Shown here: positions 56,518 through 64,000 of the stretch, piece after piece | How the letters are laid out: each line of letters begins with the position of its first letter | How positions within the stretch are numbered: the stretch's first letter is position 1 | Source: Cryptomeria japonica | Taxonomy: Eukaryota > Streptophyta > Pinopsida > Cupressales > Cupressaceae | Length of the DNA: 64,000 nt | Direction of reading: 5' to 3' | NCBI RefSeq assembly: GCF_030272615.1 | Contig: NC_081406.1 | Location: 261,877,386 to 261,941,385, forward strand | Notes under the pieces: model-generated | Database searches by the model: none | The model's input: only the letters and a program-made list of their open reading frames with translations | Told to the model about the DNA's origin: nothing | Translations under genes and position numbers: made by a program

Positions 56518-57670
56518 TTTCCTATGAAGCCCAATCTCTGTAGTGTCTTGTGTTTCCTACGGAGCCTGATCTTCATAGTATCCTTTATTTCTTGTGGAGC
56601 TCAGTCTTTGTAGTGTCTTGTGTTTCCTACAGAGCCCAGTCTCCATAGCGCCCTTTGTTTCCTACAGAGCCTGGTCTTTGTAGTGTCTTGTGTTTCCTAC
56701 GGAGCCCGATCTTTGTAGTGTCTTGTGTTTCCTACAAAGCCCAATCTTCGTAGTGTCCTTTATTTCCTATAGAGCCCGGTCTCCATAGTATCTTGTGTTT
56801 CCTATAGAGCCTGGTCTCCATAGTGTCATTTGTTTCCTATGGAACCCAATCTCCATAGTGTCCTTTATTTCCTATGGAGCCCATTCTTCGTAGTGTCTTA
56901 TGTTTCCTACGGAGCTTTGGCTGTGTAGTGTCCTTTGTTTCCTACGGAGCCTGGTATCTGTAGTGTCTTGTGTTTCCTACAAAGCCCAGTATCTATAGTG
57001 TCCTTTGTTTCCTACGGAGCGTGGCCTGTGTAGTGCCTTGTGTTTCCTATGGAGCTCAGTCTTTGTAATGTCTTTCATTTCCTACGTTACCTGGTCTTCA
57101 TAATGTTCTTTGTTTCCTATGAAGCTCGCTCTTCGTAGTTTTGTTTGTTTCCTACATAGCCTGGTCTCCATAGTGTCGTGTCTTTCCTATGAAGCTTGAT
57201 TTTCATAGTGTCTTGTGTTTCCTACAGATCCCAGTCTCCATGGTGTCCTTTTTCCCTATGGAGCCCAGTCTTCGTAGTGTACTTTGTTTCCTATAGAGCC
57301 TAGTCTCTGTAGTGTCTTGTGTTTCCTATGAAGCCCGGTCTCTGTAGTGTCCTTTGTTTCCTACGGATATTGGTCTCCATAGTGTCTTATGTTTCCTATA
57401 AAGATCAGTCTCCATAGTTTCATTTGTTTCCTACGGAGCCCGGTTTCCATAGTGACGTGTTTCTTACAAAGCTCAGTCTTTGTAGTGTTCTTGTGTTTCC
57501 TATGGAGCTTGGTCTTCATAGTGTATTGTGTTTCGTACGGATCTTGAACTCTTTAGTGTCTTGTGTTTCCTATGGAGCCCAATGTCCATAGTGTCCTTTA
57601 TTTCTTGTGGAGCCCAACCTTCGTAGTGTTCTTTATTTCCTACTAAACCCAAGTTTCAAAGTGTTTTTTG
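56518..57670 (+). repeat. 35-bp minisatellite, 33 copies
   Basis: The unit is about TTTCCTACGGAGCCC then GGTCTCCATAGTGTCTTGTG. Almost all units are 35 bp, with one of 34, one of 33 and one of 36. Many units end alternately in CTTGTG and CCTTTG, hinting at a 70-bp dimer. Each unit has an imperfect dyad CTATGGAG ... CTCCATAG with a loop of about 6 nt. Variation is concentrated at TACGG/TATGG and CCATAG/TCGTAG, as CpG decay would give. Confidence 0.95.
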
Positions 57671-58247
57671 TCTCATATTTTGGGTCTTTTTTGTGTTTCA
57701 TGCATTCATCATTGTTTGTATCTTTGTTGTCATTGTTCATTTTCCCTTCCTATTTATTTGGTACCTATAGGCTTAAAGTCTCAAAAAATCCAAAAAAAAA
57801 TTGAAAAAGCTAAAAAATACAAAAAAATGGAAAAAGCTAAAAAATCCAAAAAAGTTGTTAAAGCTAAGAAATCCAAAAAAATAGGAAAATTTGACTCGAA
57901 GTCTGCAATCCCAAAATCTTGAACTTATGTTGTAGGAAAAGTAAAGAAATAAAAATTTTAGAAGGAGATGAGATCATAAAAGGGGAAGTTCGAGAAATTT
58001 CAATTTATTTTAAAAATTAATGAACTTTAATTTTTTTATATAATAATTTAGATCATTATTAATGGTATTGAAATAAAGGGGTCTAAATTATTTTGTTTTA
58101 TATTCACATTAGAGCAAAATTGTATTTTCTTTAAGATGTGGGTTTCTAAATAACTTGGCACATTAAAATAAATTTAAAGTATTAATTAATCGTTATTTTT
58201 GTGTGCAGGTTTGAATTAGAAAGTTGTGTCTCAAAGAGTCTTCTTAC
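57671..58247. other. Low-complexity A/T-rich sequence next to the minisatellite
   Basis: 57785-57895 repeats AAAAAGCTAAAAAATCC, which would read as Lys-rich repeats (57668-57922); I do not consider it a gene. The rest is AT-rich up to the Copia-C LTR. CTTAC (58243-58247) precedes the LTR. Confidence 0.5.
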
Positions 58248-59617
58248 TAATAATATGATGAAACTATAAAGATCTGGTCAACTAATGAGATAGGGGGGGG
58301 GTGTGAATCAGTAGATAGAAAATAAAGTAAACTTTCACCAAACAAACTTTCAACTCTGAATCAACTCATAAAGTATACCGGTTTAGACACTCAGACAAAT
58401 CTACAACTGCACTGTTAAACTTTACTGGTTGTCCTAATACTTAGTGACACAATGCAACGGATCTTGAAACTTAAATACCATTTGACAAAACCTTAAACCA
58501 CTTTACTAATACCACTAAAAACATGTTTTAGATTATTTTCGGTCATTCAAATGTATCTATGCAGATTTACCAGTCATTCAAATCAACCATATCAAAAACA
58601 CATCCACAAAATCATTCACCACTTGACACAATGATTTTTCACATGGAAACTCAAATGGGAAAAACCACGGTGGGGATGAATACCCACAAGTATTTTGAAC
58701 TCTTCTAAAGTTCTCCATGTTAGGAGCCAAGCCTTGTTAGAAGCTTATACAATAATGTCATGTTAGGAACAGATCCGGTTAAGGACCACCTGGTTAAGGG
58801 ATTGACTACAAATACCCTGTTAAAGGCAACCTCAATGGAGGACTTCAAATCTAAGCTAATGGATCACCTGGTTAGAGGATTTCAACAAGCCTGTTAAAGC
58901 TTACCCAGTTAAGGGATTTAACTGTTGTAATGGTTAGAGAACAACAGGTTCTTGACTGATCTGGAAATAGCACTTCTTTGCTTAATCAGATCCTTATCGC
59001 TCCTATCTGCCTTCACAACATTATGTAGACACACCTCTTGGTTCGATAACAATCACTCACACACTTAACCAAATTGCCAACACTTCATTGAAACAAATAA
59101 TTGGCCTTATAAGAAAATAAATTAGGTCGGTAACACAACACAAACCCTACAAATCTCTAAGAGATTACAAACATATCGGTTCATCTTGACCATCAGATTA
59201 CATGCAATCAACATTACATTCTTCTAGGCATCTTCAACTATTCCTAGATCATCGCACATTGAATCATGTAACTCATCACGTGTTTTTCACTTCATGTTAT
59301 GCATTTGATCATTCCCAAGATAAACAGTCATCTTCACACGCCAAAACCATTTTGAAACTCATCACATGCATCATGCTTACATGGCATCTTCATCATTGAT
59401 CATCATTCGGTCATAGAGCATCACAATCGATCTCCAAACTTCATCGGTTAGGGTTCTACATCTCAACTGGTTAGGGTTACCGGTTTATCTTCACTGCATC
59501 AACACTGGTTTCTTTACTGCATCATTACCAGTAGCAATACTTGCTTCATTACCGGTTGCTATTGACATCAATGACAACACTATGTTTCTCCAATGCAATC
59601 TTCATGCAATACCAACA
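58248..59617 (-). repeat. Copia-C 3' LTR (about 1,370 bp)
   Basis: On the minus strand it starts TGTTGGTATTGCATG at 59617 and ends about CATCATATTATTA at 58248. The left end was placed by alignment with the solo LTR 3517-4831. It has GGGAAAAACCACGGTGGGG (58658-58676) and a G tract next to GTGTGAATCAGTAG (58290-58314). Confidence 0.85.
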
Positions 59618-59959
59618 TTCTCCCCCATTTCCATTGATGGCAATACAAATACAAATATCAATACCAATTGATTGTCATGATTGACAGTAAAGCACATACA
59701 CAGGGATAGGAATCTTGGTTTATATTTTCCAATCATATTTTGTCCTTCAACTATATCTTCATATCTTCCACTGGTAACTGGCTATCAATCATATACAATT
59801 CTCCTCCCCCTTTGACAACAATGCCAAAGTGAAGGTAAACCATTCTGGTTCTCATCCATGCTTTGTTGATCTGTAATTAGTTGCTCCCCCTATGGAGTAG
59901 CTCCATTATTCACCATTCCATTTTCAATAGGCTTCGGGATTGATGGATTCCCTATCTTC
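59618..59959 (-). promoter_or_regulatory. Copia-C polypurine tract and 3' spacer
   Basis: The minus strand reads AAATGGGGGAGAA directly before the LTR (59618-59630). A second PPT-like CAAAGGGGGAGGAG is at about 59803-59816. There is no gene in the spacer. Confidence 0.75.
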
Positions 59960-61960
59960 TTAATTGACTTCATGTAGGGGTACAACCCCTAACTTACCTC
60001 TAAGGTAATCAAATGTAGCCTTAGGTAGAGGCTTAGTAAAAATATTTGCCAGTTGTTCTTTAGTGGAAACATGCTCCAGTGATACATCCTTGCTTTGAAC
60101 TTTCTCTCTCAGGAAATGATACTTCAGCTCTATATGCTTTGTCCTAGCATGCAACACCAGATTCTTTGAAATATTTATAGCACTTGTGTTATCACAGAAA
60201 ATTCTTACCGATTCTGATATCTTCATCTTGAAACCTTCCAATATGTGTTTCATCCAAATTGCTTGGGTACAATTCATGTAATCTGCAACATACTCAGCTT
60301 CTGTTGTTGATTGAGAGATACAACTTTGTTTCTTGCTACTCCAAGATACTAATTTGCCTCCAATAAAAAATGCTCCTCCGATTGTACTCTTCCTATCATC
60401 AATATTGCCTGCCCAATCTGCATTAGTATAGACCTTTAAGTCAAAGTTTCCTGCATATGGATACCATAATCCATAATCTATAGTGCCTTTCAAGTATCTA
60501 AAAATTCTTTTGGTTGCAACCATGTGTGACTCCTTCAGGCTTTTCTGAAATCTGGCAACCAATCCTACAACATGAGCAATGTCTGGTCTTTTCTGGACAA
60601 CATAATATAGCTTACCTATCATAGACTTGTATTCCTTTTCATCAACTGGTGCAGAATCATCTTCATTTGACAATTTACAGCCTATAACCATTGGTGTTCC
60701 AACTGGTTTACAGTCTCCCATTCCAAAAGTTTTCAAAACTTCTTTCACATACTTGGATTGTGTGATAAAAATACCTTCCTTCATTGTTTGATTTGCAGAC
60801 CTATGAAATTTTTTATCTCACCTACCAGTGACATCTCAAACTCATTCCTCATTTCATTAGCAAAATCATGACACGTATCATCTTTTTCCTCCAAAAATGA
60901 TATCATCAACAAATATCCTACTTACTAGTATTTTATCTCCTTTAGTCTTGAGATATATATTACTATCTTGACTGGTTCTTTGAAAACCTATCTTTACCAA
61001 GTGAGAGTGCAATCTTTCATACCATGCTCTTGGTGCTTGTTTCAAACCATATAGTGCCTTATGTAGCTTGCACACCATATCCTTTTCTACAGTCAATGCA
61101 TAACCATTTGGTTGTTCCATGTAGACTTCTTCTTCCAATATTCCATTTAAAAATGTTGACTTAACATCCATCTGATATACTTTAAATCCTCTGTATGCTG
61201 CAAATGCAAGTAAAGTCCTTACTCCTTCCAATCTTGCTACTAGTGCAAATGTCTCACCATAGTCTTCACCTTCCTCTTGTGCATATCTTTTGCATACCAG
61301 TTTGGCTTTATTTCTGACCACTACTCCATCTTCATTTAGTTTGTTTATGAATACCCACTTTGTACCTATTACATTCTTGTTCTCTATTATGGATACCAAT
61401 GACCAAGTATTATTCTTCTCTATCTGGTCAATTTCTTCTTCCATTGCCTTGATCCAGTCTTCATCTAGAAAGGCTTATTTTGCAGTTCTAGGCTCAATGG
61501 TGGAGATCATACAAGAGTTTTCTCTTAGCCTTGTTCTAGTTAGCACACCTGCATTCTTGTCTCCAATAATGTGATCAGGGCTATGATTAAGTCTGACATA
61601 CCTCGGAATAACCTAATCTTGATTTGCGGGTTCTTCTTCTTCTTCACTTTCTTCATTTTTTGTTGGACCTTCCCATTCCGATTGAACTAGGGCTTATGTG
61701 TTCTGTTCTCCAACTTCTGGCTTCACTGGTTCTAATTCTAAAAATAGTGTGTTAGGTTCTTCTGCTTCCTTCTCCTTGCTAATTTCTTTTGATTTCTAAG
61801 GAAATTCATCAACTCGGACATTGACACTTTCAATGATCTTCTTAGTCCGGTTATTGTAGAACTTGTAAGCTTTTCTCTTGGTGGAGTAACCAAGAAATAT
61901 GCCTTCATCACTTTTGGCATTAAACTTTCCAATATAATCACTTCTTTTAATAAAATATTT
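59960..61960 (-). pseudogene. Copia-C RT and RNase H
   Basis: RT is open 60878-61444 ([74 protein letters not shown]). The RT end and RNase H are open for 274 codons at 59960-60784 (KEGIFITQSKYVKEVLKTFG, TNADWAGNIDDRKS, FFIGGKLVSWSSKKQS, FCDNTSAINIS, ARTKHIELKYHFLREKV, TKPLP). A frameshift near 60785-60880 separates them. Upstream to about 61960 is the integrase-RT linker with GYSTKRKAYKFYN-like remnants and scattered stops. RT and RNase H activities could only be restored after several repairs. Confidence 0.88.
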
Positions 61961-62700
61961 GCTACCAAATATTTTGAAGTAACTGACATTAGGTGATCTA
62001 CCATACCAGTATGCATAGGGTGTTTTGTCTTTACCTCATTTGACCAGTATCCAGTTCATTGTGTAAACAGTTGTGCTGATAGCTTCTCTCCAAAATTTCT
62101 TAGCTACACCCCCTTGAATTAACATAGTCCTAGCAACTTCAACTACTGACCAGTTGTTCCTTTCTACAATACTATTTTGTTGTGGTATCCTTGGTGCAGA
62201 TAGTTGCCTCTTAATTCCATTGTCTTCACAGTAACTAGTGAATTCCTCTAAAGTAAATTCACCACCTTGATCATTCCTTAAACATTTCAGCTTGCTTCCA
62301 CTTTCATTTTCAACCAAGGCTCTGAATGCCTTTAATTTGTTGAATGTTTTTGTCTTGTCTTTCAAGAATGTGACCCACATCATCCTTGAGCAGTCATCAA
62401 TAAATATCATGAAGTATCAATCTTCTTGAATACTCCTAGTCCTCATTGGTCCACATAGGTCAGTATGAACCAAATCTAGCAAATGTTCAGCTGAGAAATA
62501 TTTTCTCTTGAAGGTTGAGGATGTCATTTTCCCTAACTGACATTCCTTGCACAAAGCATTCACCAGTCTGTCTAGTTGTGGCAAACCTCTTACTGATTTT
62601 GACTTGCTGACTCTTACAATGTTATCAAAATTTACATGACAAAACCTCTGATGCCAAAGCCAACTATCTTCTACTTTTGCAACAAACAACTATTGACTTT
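61961..62700 (-). pseudogene. Copia-C integrase
   Basis: Pre-integrase 62417-62689 has LWHQRFCHVNF and CKECQLGKM, then HTDLCGPMRTRS with catalytic Asp 1. The core 62036-62410 has CLRNDQGGEF (Asp 2) and NSIVERNN (Glu), followed by VARTMLIQGGVAKKFWREA. One stop at 62411-62416 splits the two ORFs, and the frame changes again at about 62035. All three catalytic residues are present. The C-terminal part (61960-62035) is shifted. Confidence 0.87.
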
Positions 62701-63060
62701 AGAGTTTCAGTGAAATAAGTTACCTTTGGTTTGTTTGTCGGTTGCAATCGGTTCACCTTTGCTTCCAAAGATCTTGCAAATTCCATTCTTGAATTCTAAT
62801 CGGTAACCTTTGTCATTGAGCTGAGCAACACTCAAAAGATTGTGTTTCAGACCTTCAACCCAATAGAAATCATCTGCACTACTCTTACCATTCAGGGAGA
62901 TGGATCCTTTCCCTTTCACCATGTAGGGTGAGTTCTTCCCAAATCTCACAACACCTCCATCAATTTCTTTCAATGTAAGAAACTTACTTTGGTCACCGAT
63001 CATGTGGTGTGAACAACCACTGTGTATAATCTAGTCATCTGAACTATCTAAGTGAGAGAT
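62701..63060 (-). pseudogene. Copia-C protease
   Basis: SGCSHHMIGDQSKFLTL is preceded by His where the catalytic Asp of D-S-G should be (HSG). The body is VVRFGKNSPYMVKGKGSISL and VEGLKHNLLSVAQLNDKG. A stop precedes IIHSG. Its normal role is to cut the polyprotein in the particle; the active-site change suggests it is dead. Confidence 0.83.
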
Positions 63061-64000
63061 CAATGCCTTATGATTTGATATCTCTTCTTTGATAGCAACA
63101 AAGACAATGTCCTCATTTGCATCACCCTTGGATTATTCATCTATAATGCCTCCATCCATTGCAATGAGACAATCTCTTTTTCCTTTTCCTTTATACTTCC
63201 TATATTTATCTCGTTTTTGCTCATTATCTCTATTAGGACAGTTAGAAGCAATATGTCTTATCCGGTTACATGCAAAACATTTCAAAGGTAGTTTACCTCT
63301 GGGTAACCGCTTGGCCAACAATTATTCAAGTTCCATTAGAATGTCATCATCATCTACCTCTCTGATGGATCTGGATTCATGACTCTAACTAACTTCTCTA
63401 CTTTACCTTACCGGTGGGGTTGAGACTGGCGCTTTAAATGCAGATTCTGACCTCTAAACACTTCCATCAAAACCATTTAATTCAAAAGCAGTCAATTTGC
63501 CAATGATAGAGTCAAGAGTTACCTTTGTCTTGTCAATAGATTTGAGTTCTTGAATAGTTGCAACTCTAATAACGTAGACCGGTGGAAGGGTTCTCAACAC
63601 CTTGCTAACCACAATGGCATCTTCCACTGTACCTCCATCACTTTTGATTTCTCCAACTATCTCCTTGATTATCTGACCATACTATTGAATGTTTTGACCT
63701 ACAGCCATTCTCATGTCATCAAATTTTCCTCTAAGACTCTCTTCCTTGGCTATCTTTACATGCTCATCACCGCCATAGATTTCTTCTAGTTTCTTCCAAA
63801 CTTCATATGCATTCTCCAATCCATGAACATCAACATACTCTGAATCAGACAAGGTACTGATGATGGCCTTCAATTCTTTATTGTTCTCTTGTTGCTCCTT
63901 CTTCTGATCATCTGTCAGAATTCCACTAGGCAAGTTATACTTAGTAATAACCTGATCCCAATACTGACTTCCTAAGCTCTTGATGTAAATATTCATCCTA
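63061..64000 (-). pseudogene. Copia-C gag, incomplete at window edge
   Basis: The capsid part is open 63682-63996 (WDQVITKYNLPSGILTDDQ, LENAYEVWKKLEEIYGGDEH, KEESLRGKFDDM). Next is a segment with KVTLDSIIGKLTAFELNGFD. The knuckle CFACNRIRHIASNC (63260-63300) has C-C-H-C in place. A few stops (for example after AVGQNIQ, a CAG to TAG type) break the frame. The N-terminus lies outside the window. Confidence 0.85.

Larger units (their letters stand above)
58248..64000 (-). mobile_element. Copia-C, 3' part, continues beyond the window
   Basis: The order from left is 3' LTR, PPT, RNase H, RT, integrase, protease and gag, all on the minus strand. It is the best-preserved Copia in the window, though it has frameshifts and stops. 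The 5' LTR and gag start lie to the right of 64000. Confidence 0.9.

Noticed and set aside
56518..57670. Regular 35-bp repeats that resemble a CRISPR array
   Set aside because: The repeats are contiguous and have no unique spacers; the context is plant retroelements. It is a minisatellite.
57668..57922. Lys-rich ORF after the minisatellite
   Set aside because: It is produced by an A-rich simple repeat and has no other coding signal.

Overview
This window looks like non-genic DNA from a large plant genome, and I see no convincing host gene in it. Plant origin is supported by Copia, Gypsy and L1-type LINE coding sequences of plant type, a plant-style Gypsy polyprotein with two RNase H domains, and Copia primer-binding sites complementary to initiator-Met tRNA. 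The size and depth of nesting suggest a conifer or another large-genome seed plant. That last step is inference.

Layout. (1) 1-35060 is a stack of mostly minus-strand Copia elements. Copia-A (5' LTR 27665-28681, gag 27054-27607, rest of gag-pol 7756 down to 2258) is split by Copia-B (7762-27048, target duplication CATAT) and by two solo LTRs (6677-7134, duplication GTAAG; 3517-4831, duplication CAAAC/CAAAA). Copia-B is itself split by a 7.7-kb plus-strand LINE (10280-18019) and by plus-strand Copia-E of its own LTR family (19121-26158). To the left, a truncated second Copia 3' end (137-1278) shares an LTR (1279-2257) with Copia-A in a tandem LTR-internal-LTR-internal-LTR layout. To the right lie an old LTR (29218-30904) carrying a clean solo LTR (30111-30868, duplication ATGAT), then Copia-D (30905-35060) carrying a plus-strand LTR (31540-32645).

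(2) 35292-51382 is a complete and apparently very young Gypsy element. Its two 1,791-bp LTRs differ at one base by eye, the target duplication is ATAAT, and one uninterrupted 2,428-codon gag-pol ORF encodes gag, protease, a G-patch-like segment, RT, two RNase H domains and integrase. It landed in a pre-existing imperfect tandem duplication.

(3) 51388-58247 is AT-rich DNA with Copia relics and a 33-copy, 35-bp minisatellite (56518-57670) whose units contain a short dyad. (4) 58248-64000 is the 3' LTR and most of the internal region of minus-strand Copia-C, which runs off the right edge.

Most promising observation: the LINE has a third ORF (16083-17827) after its endonuclease-RT-RNase H ORF2. 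Its first ATG overlaps the ORF2 stop by 14 nt. It encodes a Trp-rich N-terminal part, an acidic repeat stretch and a charged C-terminal part that I cannot assign to any family. Ordinary plant L1 elements have two ORFs. Apart from the Gypsy, nearly all elements are decayed, mainly by premature stops of the kind cytosine deamination produces (TGG to TAG/TGA, CAG/CAA to TAG/TAA).
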